From Microvirga alba (GTDB lineage: Bacteria > Pseudomonadota > Alphaproteobacteria > Rhizobiales > Beijerinckiaceae), in the NCBI RefSeq assembly GCF_015694465.1, contig NZ_JADQDO010000008.1:62001-126000 (forward strand): a DNA stretch of 64,000 bases, given 5' to 3'. The notes under the pieces are model-generated. The model was not told the DNA's origin. It ran no database searches and worked only from the letters and a program-made list of their open reading frames with translations. Shown here piece after piece: positions 16,384-25,321 of the stretch (its first letter is position 1; the number at the start of each line of letters is the position of its first letter). The position numbers and the translations under genes are program-made.

Positions 16384-17736
16384 ATGTCCGACAACGAAGC
16401 GAACCGCTTCTCCGCCCGTGCCGCGCGCTATGCCCGTGTCGGCGCCAATATGGGCGGCGTTGCGGCTCGCATCGCAGGCGCGCGGCTCTTCGGCCTGGAG
16501 GGCAACACCTCCAATGCGGCGGCCCTCGCCCAAGCCCTGGGCGGGTTGAAAGGGCCGATCATGAAAGTGGCGCAGCTGCTCGCCACGATTCCGGATCTGA
16601 TCCCGCCGGAATATGCCGCGGAGCTGCAGAAATTGCAGAGTGACGCGCCGCCCATGGGGGCGGCTTTCGTCAAGCGGCGGATGCAGGCGGAACTTGGGCT
16701 CAACTGGCAAGGCCGCTTCGGCTCCTTCGACCTGCACCCGGCCGCCGCCGCCTCTCTTGGTCAGGTCCATAGGGCCACCACGAAGGATGGCGCGCGCCTT
16801 GCCTGCAAATTGCAGTATCCGGATATGCAATCCGCCGTGGAGGCGGATCTCGCGCAGCTTGAATGGGTGTTTGCCGTCCACCGCCGCATGGACCCCGCCA
16901 TCGACACGCGGGAGATCGCGAAAGAAATTGGCGAGCGGGTGCGGGAGGAACTGGACTACGAACGCGAGGCGAAACATGTCGCGCTCTATGCGCTCGCCCT
17001 ATCCGGCATCGAGGAAGTCCGGGTGCCGGACGTTTACCCGGACCTTTCGACCAAGCGGCTCCTGTCGCTGGGCTGGCTGGACGGCGACAAGATCCTGCAA
17101 TTCGCCCATGCTGAGACTGAAATCCGCAATCGGCTCGCCATCGCCATGTTCAAGGCGTGGTGGCACCCCTTCAGCCATGCGGCCGTGATCCATGGCGATC
17201 CCCACCTCGGCAATTACACGGTGTTCTCCGAGGGTGGCGAGGCGAAGGGGATCAATCTGCTCGATTATGGTTGCATCCGCATCTTCCATCCGAAATTCGT
17301 CGGCGGCGTCGTCGATCTCTATCGGGGGCTGCAGCATGACGATCGGGCCCGCATCGTGCACGCCTACGAGACCTGGGGCTTCAAGAACCTGTCGAAGGAA
17401 CTGATCGACATCCTCAATATCTGGGCGCGGTTCATCTACGGGCCGCTCCTCGACGACCGCGTCCGCACGGTGGCCGATGGCGTGAAACCCAGCGAATATG
17501 GCCGCCGCCAGGCCTTTCAGGTTCACAAGGCGCTCAAAGAAAAGGGTCCGGTCACGGTGCCCCGCGAATTCGTTTTCATGGACCGCGCGGCGGTGGGCCT
17601 GGGCGCGGTGTTCCTGCATCTGAGGGCGGAGTTGAACTATCACCGGCTGTTCGAGGCTGAGATCGAGAGCTTCTCGCTCGAGCGCCTCGGCCTGCGGCAA
17701 GGCGAGGTTTTGAAGGCCTCCGGCTTACGGATCTAA
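16384..17736 (+). CDS. ABC1 (UbiB/AarF) family atypical kinase
   Basis: A 450-residue member of the ABC1/UbiB family of kinase-like ATPases linked to ubiquinone synthesis and lipid handling. Seen are the family-specific N-terminal block GPIMKVAQLLATIPD...PPEYAAEL, the alanine-rich nucleotide loop PAAAASLGQVH, the catalytic HGDPHLGN, and LLDYGCIR in the DFG position. The usual KxGQ motif reads KVAQ here, with Ala replacing Gly. No C-terminal membrane helices are evident, unlike E. coli UbiB. It follows the oligopeptidase by 11 bases. A role in quinone metabolism is family knowledge, not shown by context. Confidence 0.85.
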   Translation: MSDNEANRFSARAARYARVGANMGGVAARIAGARLFGLEGNTSNAAALAQALGGLKGPIMKVAQLLATIPDLIPPEYAAELQKLQSDAPPMGAAFVKRRMQAELGLNWQGRFGSFDLHPAAAASLGQVHRATTKDGARLACKLQYPDMQSAVEADLAQLEWVFAVHRRMDPAIDTREIAKEIGERVREELDYEREAKHVALYALALSGIEEVRVPDVYPDLSTKRLLSLGWLDGDKILQFAHAETEIRNRLAIAMFKAWWHPFSHAAVIHGDPHLGNYTVFSEGGEAKGINLLDYGCIRIFHPKFVGGVVDLYRGLQHDDRARIVHAYETWGFKNLSKELIDILNIWARFIYGPLLDDRVRTVADGVKPSEYGRRQAFQVHKALKEKGPVTVPREFVFMDRAAVGLGAVFLHLRAELNYHRLFEAEIESFSLERLGLRQGEVLKASGLRI

Positions 17737-17799
17737 CGTTATGAGGTTGCGTCTTCGGCGATCTGGCCGTAGAGCCTTACCGCACGTCAGGGGGCAACA

Positions 17800-19017
17800 A
17801 TGAAAATCGTTTTTGTTCATCAGAATTTTCCAGGCCAGTTCGGGCGTCTGGCGCTCGCCCTCGCGAAGGAAGGCCACGAGGTCGTCGGCATCGGCATGCT
17901 GAAGACCTGCCCGCTTCCCGGCGTGACCTATTACTCATATGACCCGGTCGCCGGACCGGAGGACCCGCAGTTCGAGAACCGCTTTTCGCCCGTCATTCCG
18001 CGGTTGCGGCGCGCTTATGGCGCCGCCCATTGCGCGCGGGAGCTGGCCGAGGCCGGATTTCACCCCGACATCGTGATGGTGAACACCGGGTGGGGCGAAA
18101 ACCTGTTCCTGAAGGACGTCTGGCCCGGCGCCCGGCATGTGGCCTATTTCGAATATTATTATGCCGCCAAGGGCCAGGACCTGGATTTCGATCCCGAATT
18201 CCCGGTCACGAACGTCGAGACGGTCTGGCGTCTGCGAGTCAAGAATTCCATGCAGCTCGGCGCCCTGGACGCGGCGGATCTTGCCGTTGCGCCAACCCAG
18301 TATCAGCGCGATACGTTCCCGGCCTATCTGCGCGACAAGGTGGCGATCATCCATGACGGCATCGACGCCCAGAGCCTGAAACCTCATCCCGGCCTGACCG
18401 TCCAACTGGGCAAGGAGGGGCCGCGGCTCGACCAGAATATGCCGATCGTCACCTACGTGGCCCGCAACATCGAGCCGATGCGCGGTTCGCATGTGGTGCT
18501 CCGAAGTCTGCCGGACCTCCTGGACATCGATCCGAATGTGCGCGTCGTCGTCATTGGTGGCACCGGAACGAGCTATTCCGCCCACGCGCCGGGTGGGAAG
18601 ACGTGGTTCGACGTGTTCCGCGAGCAGATCAAGCGCCCGGTGGATTGGTCGCGTGTCCATTTCGTCGGGAGGCTGCCTTACGACCAATTCGTCAAGGTGC
18701 TGCAGATTTCCTCCGCGCACCTCTATCTGACCTATCCCTTTGTTTTGTCGTGGTCGCTGGTGGAATCCATGGCGCTCGGGTGCCGGATCGTGGCCTCCGA
18801 CACCGACCCGGTCCGCGAGGTCATCAAGGACGGCGTGAATGGCCGCCTGTTTCCGTTCTTCGATGAGAAGGCCTTGGTGGAGCAGGTGCGCAAAACCCTG
18901 ACGGACAGGGCAAAAGCCGCCGAAATGGCTGCTGAGGCGCGAAAGGTAGCGCTTGAGAAATATGACTTCCAGACCGTCTGCCTGCCCCAATGGCGGGAGT
19001 TCTTGGGAATAAAGTGA
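17800..19017 (+). CDS. family 4 glycosyltransferase
   Basis: A 405-residue GT-B fold glycosyltransferase. The N-terminus MKIVFVHQNFPGQFGRLA is typical, and the C-terminal GT4 domain shows IVTYVARNIEPMRGSH, HFVGRLPYDQF, then SWSLVESMALGCRIVASDTDPVREVI, which contains the nucleotide-sugar-binding E-x7-E arrangement. There is no membrane segment, so it is cytoplasmic or peripheral. Acceptor and donor are unknown; no polysaccharide cluster surrounds it (exoD is 35 kb away). The ATG is preceded by GGGGG (17789-17795). A promoter region of about 60 bases separates it from the ABC1 gene. Confidence 0.88.
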   Translation: MKIVFVHQNFPGQFGRLALALAKEGHEVVGIGMLKTCPLPGVTYYSYDPVAGPEDPQFENRFSPVIPRLRRAYGAAHCARELAEAGFHPDIVMVNTGWGENLFLKDVWPGARHVAYFEYYYAAKGQDLDFDPEFPVTNVETVWRLRVKNSMQLGALDAADLAVAPTQYQRDTFPAYLRDKVAIIHDGIDAQSLKPHPGLTVQLGKEGPRLDQNMPIVTYVARNIEPMRGSHVVLRSLPDLLDIDPNVRVVVIGGTGTSYSAHAPGGKTWFDVFREQIKRPVDWSRVHFVGRLPYDQFVKVLQISSAHLYLTYPFVLSWSLVESMALGCRIVASDTDPVREVIKDGVNGRLFPFFDEKALVEQVRKTLTDRAKAAEMAAEARKVALEKYDFQTVCLPQWREFLGIK

Positions 19018-19132
19018 GCGGACGGGCGTGCCCCATAAAGTTTTGCCGGAGTCCATCCGAAAGATTGCGGCTCCTCACCGCATGGGGTAAACGCAACAAT
19101 CAAGAACTAGATGCTGAAACAGGGCATTGATC

Positions 19133-19426
19133 ATGGCCAATACAAATAATGCTTCCAACGGGGGCTACCATCCGGACATGGATGAGGCCGCGCACGAGGC
19201 GACCTATCATGGGTTCGTCCGCTTCGCCGAAATCGGTACCGTTGTCGTTCTCTGCTGGGTGCTGGCGCTTGCCGTCGGCGGTGTCAGGCATGCCTGGCTG
19301 ACCGCGATCCTGGGGGTTCTGCTGTCGGGAGTGGCTGGCGCGGTCGGCGCCATGTCGGCTTCGATCGGCGTGCGCGCTCCGGCGGTCGTCGCCATCCTGC
19401 TGCTGATCGCCCTGGCTTTCTACTAA
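19133..19426 (+). CDS. aa3-type cytochrome c oxidase subunit IV family protein
   Basis: A 97-residue membrane protein. The N-terminus carries the family hallmark MDEAAHEATYHGFVRFAEIG, followed by two hydrophobic helices (GTVVVLCWVLALAVGGV and a second rich in Ala/Val). The family (Cox4-like, aa3-type subunit IV) is a small accessory subunit of alphaproteobacterial cytochrome c oxidase, usually about 50 residues with one helix; this one is longer. No other oxidase subunit is nearby. It lies upstream of pntAA, an arrangement I recall from other Rhizobiales. The start is supported by AGGG eleven bases upstream. Confidence 0.85.
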   Translation: MANTNNASNGGYHPDMDEAAHEATYHGFVRFAEIGTVVVLCWVLALAVGGVRHAWLTAILGVLLSGVAGAVGAMSASIGVRAPAVVAILLLIALAFY

Positions 19427-19468
19427 GACCTGGCCGGGGCGTCTCGGCCCTGCCCAGCAAGAGATACT

Positions 19469-19520
19469 TTGGCGCGATCCGAAAAAAAGGGGCACCTGTT
19501 TTTCGAAAAGATCGCGCCAA
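19469..19520. repeat. palindromic intergenic repeat (REP-like)
   Basis: Perfect 11-bp arms TTGGCGCGATC (19469-19479) and GATCGCGCCAA (19510-19520), with inner CGAAAAA/TTTTTCG arms, so nearly the whole 52 bases can fold. The layout GATC-CGAAAA-GGGCACC-TTTTCG-GATC resembles a dispersed palindrome common in Rhizobiales genomes. It lies between the cox subunit IV gene and pntAA. Confidence 0.75.
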
Positions 19521-19604
19521 GGTCAGATGATAGGGCGGGCGCGATGATCCCGGTCGGCGCATCCCGCTCTGGAGATTTTCCAATTCTCTAACGCGGGGTC
19601 ATGC

Positions 19605-20741
19605 ATGCGCATCGCCGTCCTCTCCGAAACAGACAAGGCGGAGACACGCGTCGCCGCCAGCCCTGAGACGGTCAAGAAGTACAAGTCGCTTGGGGCTGAC
19701 GTTGTGGTTCAGTCCGGTGCCGGCGTGAGCGCGGGCATTTCCGACGCCGAGTTCGAGGCGGCGGGGGCGGCGATCGCCAAGAACGCGAAGGATGCGCTCA
19801 AGGACGCCGATGTGGTGCTGAAAGTGCGCCGTCCGGCGGAAGGCGAGCTGAAGGGTGTGAAGCCCGGCGCTTTGGTGATCGCGATCATGGACCCGTATGG
19901 CCACGAGGCGGCGCTGAAAGCGCTGGCCGAGGCCGGGGTGTCGGCTTTTTCCATGGAATTGATGCCGCGCATCACGCGCGCGCAGGTCATGGACGTTCTC
20001 TCCTCGCAGGCTAACCTCGCGGGCTACCGCGCGGTGATCGACGCGGTGGCGGAATATGGCCGGGCGATGCCGATGATGATGACGGCGGCGGGCACGGTGC
20101 CGGCGGCGCGCGTGTTCGTCATGGGTGCGGGCGTGGCGGGGCTTCAGGCCATCGCCACGGCGCGGCGGCTCGGCGCCGTGGTGACCGCGACCGACGTGCG
20201 CCCGGCGGCCAAGGAGCAGGTCGAGAGCCTGGGCGCCAAATTCATCGCCGTCGAGGACGACGAGTTCAAGCAGGCCGAGACCGCGGGCGGCTACGCCAAG
20301 GAAATGTCGGCGGACTACAAGGCCAAGCAGGCGGCGTTGGTGGCCTCCCACATCGCCAAGCAGGACATCGTCATCACCACCGCGCTCATTCCCGGCCGTC
20401 CCGCGCCCAGACTGGTGTCGCGCGAGATGGTGGAGAGCATGCGGCCGGGTTCGGTGGTCGTGGATCTTGCGGTCGAGCGCGGCGGCAATGTCGAGGTGGC
20501 GCAGGCAGGACAGGTCATCGAGCACAACGGCGTGAAGATTGTCGGGCATCTCAACGTGCCGGGCCGCCTCGCCGCGACGGCGTCGAGCCTTTACGCGAAG
20601 AACCTCTACGCCTTCGTCGAGACGCTGGTCGACAAGGCCAGAAAGACCCTTGCCGTGAAGTGGGACGACGAACTCGTGAAGGCGACCTGCCTGACCCGCG
20701 ACGGCGCTATCGTTCACGCGGCTTTCCAGCCGACGGCTTAA
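19605..20741 (+). CDS. pntAA: NAD(P) transhydrogenase subunit alpha, part 1
   Basis: A 378-residue NAD(H)-binding domain I of proton-translocating transhydrogenase, which transfers hydride from NADH to NADP using the proton gradient. The start [20 protein letters not shown] is typical; [22 protein letters not shown] is the Rossmann dinucleotide motif, followed by a [17 protein letters not shown] acidic region, and [16 protein letters not shown] comes late. As in Rhodospirillum and other alphaproteobacteria, the alpha subunit is split so that domain I stands alone and soluble. pntAB follows after 14 bases and pntB after that, giving a complete three-gene operon. Confidence 0.95.
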   Translation: MRIAVLSETDKAETRVAASPETVKKYKSLGADVVVQSGAGVSAGISDAEFEAAGAAIAKNAKDALKDADVVLKVRRPAEGELKGVKPGALVIAIMDPYGHEAALKALAEAGVSAFSMELMPRITRAQVMDVLSSQANLAGYRAVIDAVAEYGRAMPMMMTAAGTVPAARVFVMGAGVAGLQAIATARRLGAVVTATDVRPAAKEQVESLGAKFIAVEDDEFKQAETAGGYAKEMSADYKAKQAALVASHIAKQDIVITTALIPGRPAPRLVSREMVESMRPGSVVVDLAVERGGNVEVAQAGQVIEHNGVKIVGHLNVPGRLAATASSLYAKNLYAFVETLVDKARKTLAVKWDDELVKATCLTRDGAIVHAAFQPTA

Positions 20742-20755
20742 AGAGGGGGATTATC

Positions 20756-21205
20756 ATGGCGACACTCACGCCCGAACAGGCCGTCGAGCAGACCCGCGCG
20801 GCGGCCAGGGCCGCCCAGCAGGCCGCCGATACGGCGCAGGCGCTTGCGGACCAGGTGGCGACCGTCGTGTCGACGGCCGTCTCCACCGCCACCCACGGCG
20901 CGGTCGATCCGACCGTGTTCCGGCTCGCGATCTTCGTGCTCGCGATCTTCGTCGGCTATTACGTGGTCTGGTCGGTAACCCCGGCTCTGCACACGCCGCT
21001 GATGTCGGTGACCAACGCGATCTCCTCGGTGATCGTGGTCGGCGCATTGCTGGCGGTCGGCGTCAATGTGGCCCCGGCGCTCGGCGACGGGCCGCTCTGG
21101 GCGCGCGGGTTCGGCTTCGTCGGGTTGATCCTGGCCTCCATCAACATCTTCGGCGGCTTCCTGGTGACCCAGCGCATGCTCGCCATGTATCGCAAGAAGG
21201 ACTGA
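20756..21205 (+). CDS. pntAB: NAD(P) transhydrogenase subunit alpha, part 2 (membrane)
   Basis: A 149-residue subunit. The N-terminal 45 residues are an Ala/Gln-rich extension ([18 protein letters not shown]), longer than the usual start and probably a helical tether. Three or four transmembrane helices follow, with [17 protein letters not shown], the family signature, in the middle and [19 protein letters not shown] at the end. Together with PntB it builds the membrane proton channel (domain II). The ATG is preceded by GAGGGGG at ideal distance. Confidence 0.94.
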   Translation: MATLTPEQAVEQTRAAARAAQQAADTAQALADQVATVVSTAVSTATHGAVDPTVFRLAIFVLAIFVGYYVVWSVTPALHTPLMSVTNAISSVIVVGALLAVGVNVAPALGDGPLWARGFGFVGLILASINIFGGFLVTQRMLAMYRKKD

Positions 21206-21209
21206 GGCG

Positions 21210-22610
21210 ATGTCGGCTAATCTTGCCTCGATCCTCTATCTCGTCTCCGGCGTCCTGTTCATCCTGGCTTTGCGCGGCCTGTCGCACCCGACCACGTCGC
21301 GCAAGGGCAATCTCTACGGCATGATCGGCATGGGGATTGCGATCCTCACGACCCTCGCCGTGTCGCCGCCGAACGGCTTCGGCGGCTGGTTCCTGGCCTT
21401 CTGGGGCCTGGTGATCGGCGGCACCATCGGCGCGGTGGTCGCGCGGCGCGTACCGATGACGGCGATGCCGCAGCTGGTGGCGGCGTTCCACTCGCTCGTC
21501 GGTCTCGCGGCGGTGCTGGTGGCGGCGGGTGCGCTCTATGCGCCGCAGGCCTTCGGCATCGGCGGCGTTGGCGCCATTCATGGCGGCTCGCTGTTCGAGA
21601 TGGCGCTGGGGGCGGCGATCGGCGCGATCACGTTTACCGGCTCGATCATCGCCTTCCTGAAGCTCGACGGGCGCATGTCCGGCAAGCCGATCATGCTGCC
21701 GCAGCGCCACGTCCTCAACATCGCGCTGGGCGTGCTGCTGCTGGTGCTGGCCGTCGCCTTCATCCGCACCGAGAGCCACGCCCTGTTCTGGCTCATCGTG
21801 CTGACCTCCTTCGTGCTCGGCGTGACGCTGATCATCCCGATCGGCGGCGCGGACATGCCGGTGGTGGTGTCGATGCTCAACTCCTATTCCGGGTGGGCTG
21901 CGGCGGGCATCGGCTTCACGCTCGGCAACCTCGCCTTGATCATCACCGGGGCGCTGGTCGGCTCGTCGGGCGCGATCCTGTCCTACATCATGTGCAAGGG
22001 CATGAACCGCTCGTTCATCTCGGTCATCCTCGGCGGCTTCGGCGGCGGGACGGCCGCGGCGGCCGGCGGCGTCGCCGAGACGAGGCCGGTCAAGCAGGGT
22101 TCGGCGGACGACGCGGCCTTCATCATGAAGAACGCCTCCAAGGTCATCATCGTGCCGGGCTACGGCATGGCGGTGGCGCAGGCCCAGCACGCCCTGCGCG
22201 AGATGGCGGACAAGCTGAAAGCTGAGGGCGTCGAGGTCAAGTACGCGATCCATCCGGTGGCGGGCCGCATGCCGGGCCACATGAACGTGCTCCTTGCCGA
22301 GGCCAACGTGCCGTACGACGAGGTGTTCGAGCTCGAGGACATCAACGGCGAGTTCGCGCAGGCCGACGTCGCCTTCGTCATCGGCGCCAACGACGTCACC
22401 AACCCGGCCGCCAAGACCGACCCGGCCTCGCCGATCTTCGGCATGCCGATCCTCGACGTCGAGAAGGCCAAGACCGTGCTGTTCATCAAGCGCGGCATGG
22501 GCTCCGGCTATGCCGGCGTCGAGAACGAGCTGTTCTTCAAGGACAACACCATGATGCTCTTCGGCGACGCCAAGAAAATGGTCGATGAAATCGTGAAGAA
22601 CCTCGATTGA
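21210..22610 (+). CDS. pntB: NAD(P) transhydrogenase subunit beta
   Basis: A 466-residue subunit carrying the rest of membrane domain II (about eight helices in the first 260 residues, including LVAAFHSLVGLAAV and MLNSYSGWAAAGIGF) and the NADP(H)-binding domain III at the C-terminus (KVIIVPGYGMAVAQAQHA, YAIHPVAGRMPGHMNVLLAEA, FVIGANDVTNPAA). The gene starts four bases after pntAB, and the ribosome site lies inside the end of that gene. A strong terminator follows at 22639, closing the operon. Confidence 0.96.
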   Translation: MSANLASILYLVSGVLFILALRGLSHPTTSRKGNLYGMIGMGIAILTTLAVSPPNGFGGWFLAFWGLVIGGTIGAVVARRVPMTAMPQLVAAFHSLVGLAAVLVAAGALYAPQAFGIGGVGAIHGGSLFEMALGAAIGAITFTGSIIAFLKLDGRMSGKPIMLPQRHVLNIALGVLLLVLAVAFIRTESHALFWLIVLTSFVLGVTLIIPIGGADMPVVVSMLNSYSGWAAAGIGFTLGNLALIITGALVGSSGAILSYIMCKGMNRSFISVILGGFGGGTAAAAGGVAETRPVKQGSADDAAFIMKNASKVIIVPGYGMAVAQAQHALREMADKLKAEGVEVKYAIHPVAGRMPGHMNVLLAEANVPYDEVFELEDINGEFAQADVAFVIGANDVTNPAAKTDPASPIFGMPILDVEKAKTVLFIKRGMGSGYAGVENELFFKDNTMMLFGDAKKMVDEIVKNLD

Positions 22611-22638
22611 GGATGTTGCGGAGCAGCGTTTTTACAGG

Positions 22639-22666
22639 AAGGCCGGTGTCAAAGCCGGCCTTTTTT
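22639..22666 (+). terminator. intrinsic terminator of the pnt operon
   Basis: GGCCGG (22641-22646) with CCGGCC (22655-22660), flanked by AA/TT pairs and followed by six T. Confidence 0.88.
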
Positions 22667-22682
22667 ATGAGGAGACGAGACG

Positions 22683-23159
22683 ATGGCCATCACATTGCGG
22701 ACCGCCCGGCCTTCCGATCGGGTCGCGGTCGTCGAACTGATCCATCAACTCAACATCTTCGAGGCCGACCTCACCGGCGACCGGCGGCGGGATTATGGTG
22801 GTGCCGAGGGCTATTACGATGAGCTGATGCAGCGCCTCGCCAACCGGCAGGGGCGAATCGTTTTGGCGGAAGAAGACGGCATCGTCGTCGGCGCCATGGG
22901 TTTCTCGCGTGACCAGGACGCAGCCTATGTCACCGACGACGTGCGCTGCCACGGCACGGTGACGGACCTGGTCGTACATGAGCAATGGCGTAGCCGGGGC
23001 ATCGGCCAGATGCTGCTTCAGGAGGCCGAGCGCCTGACCCGCGAGGCGGGCCTGAAGCGCCTCCATATCGGGGTCCTCACCGCCAATGAACGCGCGGAGC
23101 GCACGTATCAAGCGTTCGGCTTCGAGCCGTACGTTACCCTGATGGTCAAGGAGTTATGA
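22683..23159 (+). CDS. GNAT family N-acetyltransferase
   Basis: A 158-residue acetyltransferase. The acetyl-CoA-binding motif A is LVVHEQWRSRGIGQMLLQEAERLTREAGL (two blocks, with the R-x-x-G-x-G pattern RSRGIG), preceded by the strand VTDLVV and followed by HIGVLTANERAERTYQAFGFEPY. GAGGAGACGAGACG provides the ribosome site (about 22669-22682). Acceptor substrate is unknown. It stands alone, downstream of the pnt terminator. Confidence 0.88.
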   Translation: MAITLRTARPSDRVAVVELIHQLNIFEADLTGDRRRDYGGAEGYYDELMQRLANRQGRIVLAEEDGIVVGAMGFSRDQDAAYVTDDVRCHGTVTDLVVHEQWRSRGIGQMLLQEAERLTREAGLKRLHIGVLTANERAERTYQAFGFEPYVTLMVKEL

Positions 23160-23267
23160 AACCAAAACGTGTGTTAGGCTCTGAGAAGGGCCGATACTCT
23201 AGAAAAATTATTATAACTAATGCGGGACTTGAGCGAGCGTGAAGAGAGGGTTCGTTCGTGAGCTGGG

Positions 23268-23837
23268 GTGAGTATTAAATTGAGCGAAACAGACCCTGAG
23301 TTTCTCGCATTAAAGGAGCACGCAGCCCGCTTTTATGCACTCATCGGCTATTGTGTGACACATTATCAGTCGCTTGAGGATACGCTTCCTGATCTCTTCG
23401 CTGTTGCGTTAGGAGCCGAGCAGAAAAAGGCTTTGGCCGTCTTCTCTGCTGTACGAGGGTTAGAAGATAAGTTTGCTATAATCTCGGCAGCACTCCTCGA
23501 TGCGACTAAGGAGCAAAAGCATGAGTGGGCGAGCCTTCGCGTTCGTATAAAACTTGCATCGGACGCGCGGAATCAAATTGCTCACGCCAATCCAGTTCAA
23601 ATTCCTGTCATTAAAATAACTCGGCGCAACGAAGTTCCTAGCCCGGTTGGAATCATTGGAACGGGAGGGCCGGGACGAATGGAACTTCGCAAACAGACGC
23701 GCAATGGCGAAAGAATTTGGACGTTGGATCTATTACGCGAAGAGCGTGCCCGTATTGTCGAGCTATCCAACCAGCTCTGCGCTTTTGTAGTAAGGCTCAA
23801 GAAAGAGAAAGCGTCTACATCTTATCGAGGTAGTTAG
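23268..23837 (+). CDS. HEPN-like protein of unknown function
   Basis: A 189-residue mostly helical protein that I cannot place in a named family. Residues 101-106 read RNQIAH within SDARNQIAHANP, the R-x4-H pattern of HEPN domains, which occur in RNases of toxin-antitoxin and defence systems. N-terminal helices contain YALIGYCVTHYQSLEDTL and a middle helix FSAVRGLEDKFAII. Codon use differs from neighbours: codons ending in A or T are frequent (GTT, ATT, AAA, TTA), and the upstream 110 bases are AT-rich, suggesting later arrival. The start is uncertain: GTG at 23268 or TTG at 23280, the latter eight bases after GGGGTGAG. No nucleotidyltransferase partner or antitoxin is adjacent, so nuclease function is only a suggestion. 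Confidence 0.65.
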   Translation: MSIKLSETDPEFLALKEHAARFYALIGYCVTHYQSLEDTLPDLFAVALGAEQKKALAVFSAVRGLEDKFAIISAALLDATKEQKHEWASLRVRIKLASDARNQIAHANPVQIPVIKITRRNEVPSPVGIIGTGGPGRMELRKQTRNGERIWTLDLLREERARIVELSNQLCAFVVRLKKEKASTSYRGS

Positions 23838-23904
23838 TGAGCCCAACATAGGAAAGAAAATGCCGCTGCATTGAGTTCGCTTTACTGGGCCCCGTCACCT
23901 CGCC

Positions 23905-24735
23905 TTAGAGGCGCGAATTGCCCTGGCGGGCCACGGTGTTGCCGTTGTCGATGGCAAGCGCGCGCTGGAAGCTCTCGATAGCCGCCTGCTTCTGGCCGAG
24001 ACGCTCATAGGCGACTCCGCGCCAGGCCCAGGAATCGGCGTCCCGGGCGTTGACGTTGAGGGCCGCGTTGAAATCCTCGATCGCCTTGTCGAACTGGTTC
24101 GTAGCGATCAGGCTCTGGCCGCGGGCGGCGTAAGGCGCCGCGACGAAGGGATTGCGGTCGATGGTAGCGTCGAAATCGAGAATCGCCTGCTGGTGCATGC
24201 CCTGGCGCTGATAGAGCAGGCCGCGGGCGTGGAGCGCCTCGGCCGATTCGGGCAGCAGGCGGGTTGCGATTGAGAGGTCGTTGAGCGCTTCCTGGTACTG
24301 TCCCTGCGCGCGCAGAAGGTTGCCGCGACCGATATAGGCGGGGCCGTAATTGGGATCGGCCTGGATCGAGCGGCTGAAGTCCGAGAGCGCCTGATCGTTC
24401 CGGCTGGTCTGCCGGAAGGCGAGCGCCCGGTTGGTGTAGGCCGGGGCGTAGTTCGGATCGAGCTGCACGGCCTTGTTGAAATCGGCGATGGCGTCGCTGT
24501 AGCGGCCAACCCGGGCATAGGCCGCGCCGCGGGTGTTGTAGGCGCTCGGGTCGCCTGGATTGCGCGAAATGACGTCCGACAGGGAGGAGATGTTCACGCC
24601 AGCCGTGCCTTGCGTGTCTTCTTCCACCACCGCGATTCGCTGGAGGGACCCGCCCGTGGTTTCACAGCCTGCGAGGCCGAGGGTGACAAGAATGAGGCTC
24701 AAGGGCGCAAAACGGCGAATCGATGCGGCGAACAC
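23905..24735 (-). CDS. TPR-repeat lipoprotein
   Basis: A 276-residue lipoprotein. The signal sequence ends in LAGC with the lipidated cysteine at position 24. It is followed by about six canonical TPR units, each with an A/Y-x-x-R-G start and FNKAVQLDPN-type end (DPSAYNTRGAAYARVGRYSDAI, YAPAYTNRALAFRQTS, YGPAYIGRGNLL, ALHARGLLYQRQG, ADSWAWRGVAYERLGQ). It probably sits on the periplasmic face of a membrane and acts as a scaffold. It resembles the NlpI/TPR lipoproteins often annotated simply as tetratricopeptide protein in Rhizobiales. It ends close to the HEPN-like gene, which runs toward it. Confidence 0.85.
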   Translation of the reverse strand: MFAASIRRFAPLSLILVTLGLAGCETTGGSLQRIAVVEEDTQGTAGVNISSLSDVISRNPGDPSAYNTRGAAYARVGRYSDAIADFNKAVQLDPNYAPAYTNRALAFRQTSRNDQALSDFSRSIQADPNYGPAYIGRGNLLRAQGQYQEALNDLSIATRLLPESAEALHARGLLYQRQGMHQQAILDFDATIDRNPFVAAPYAARGQSLIATNQFDKAIEDFNAALNVNARDADSWAWRGVAYERLGQKQAAIESFQRALAIDNGNTVARQGNSRL

Positions 24736-24919
24736 CTTACGTCTCCAACTTCAGGGGAAAGGCTTCTCTAAACGAGAAAACCTTAACAGCCGTGAAACAG
24801 GACGGCCAAGAAAGCAACCATGAAACAAAACACCCCTGAAATGCAATTAGCGCCCGGCTTGTTCAGACGGACGCTAATTCACAATCGAAGGGCCAAGCTA
24901 AAAGCTTGTTTTTAAAAGC

Positions 24920-25153
24920 TTAGCGGGTCGTCGGGCGGGGCTTCGAAGGCAGGAGGCCTTCGCGCTGCATACGCTTGCGGATGAGCTTGCGGGCGCGGCG
25001 AACGGCCTCAGCCTTCTCACGAGCCTTCTTCTCAGAAGGCTTCTCGTAGTGACCGCGAAGCTTCATTTCGCGGAAGATGCCTTCACGCTGCATCTTCTTC
25101 TTAAGCGCGCGAAGCGCCTGGTCGACGTTGTTATCCCGGACAAGAACCTGCAC
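24920..25153 (-). CDS. rpsU: 30S ribosomal protein S21
   Basis: A 77-residue basic protein. The start [25 protein letters not shown] is the S21 signature and the tail is Lys/Arg-rich ([15 protein letters not shown]). S21 binds near the anti-Shine-Dalgarno end of 16S rRNA and assists initiation. The start codon is GTG (25151-25153) with GAGGA seven bases upstream. It is monocistronic here; the usual gammaproteobacterial partners dnaG and rpoD are absent. Confidence 0.95.
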   Translation of the reverse strand: MQVLVRDNNVDQALRALKKKMQREGIFREMKLRGHYEKPSEKKAREKAEAVRRARKLIRKRMQREGLLPSKPRPTTR

Positions 25154-25321
25154 GCGAATTCCTCAGTGTTGCGCCGTTTCGATTGTATCAAAAACAAAGG
25201 AGGCGCGTCATGCGCACCTCTATCTGGCGGGCGTAGCTATCAGAAGAAGCCCGGGGAGTCTAGGCTTCCATCCAACAAAAGCGCCATTCAGCCGAGGTTA
25301 ACGCCCCTATCCCGCAAAGGT

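Noticed and set aside
21141..22280. 379-codon minus-strand frame opposite pntAB/pntB
   Set aside because: His/Arg/Asp-rich shadow of conserved membrane-protein coding sequence.
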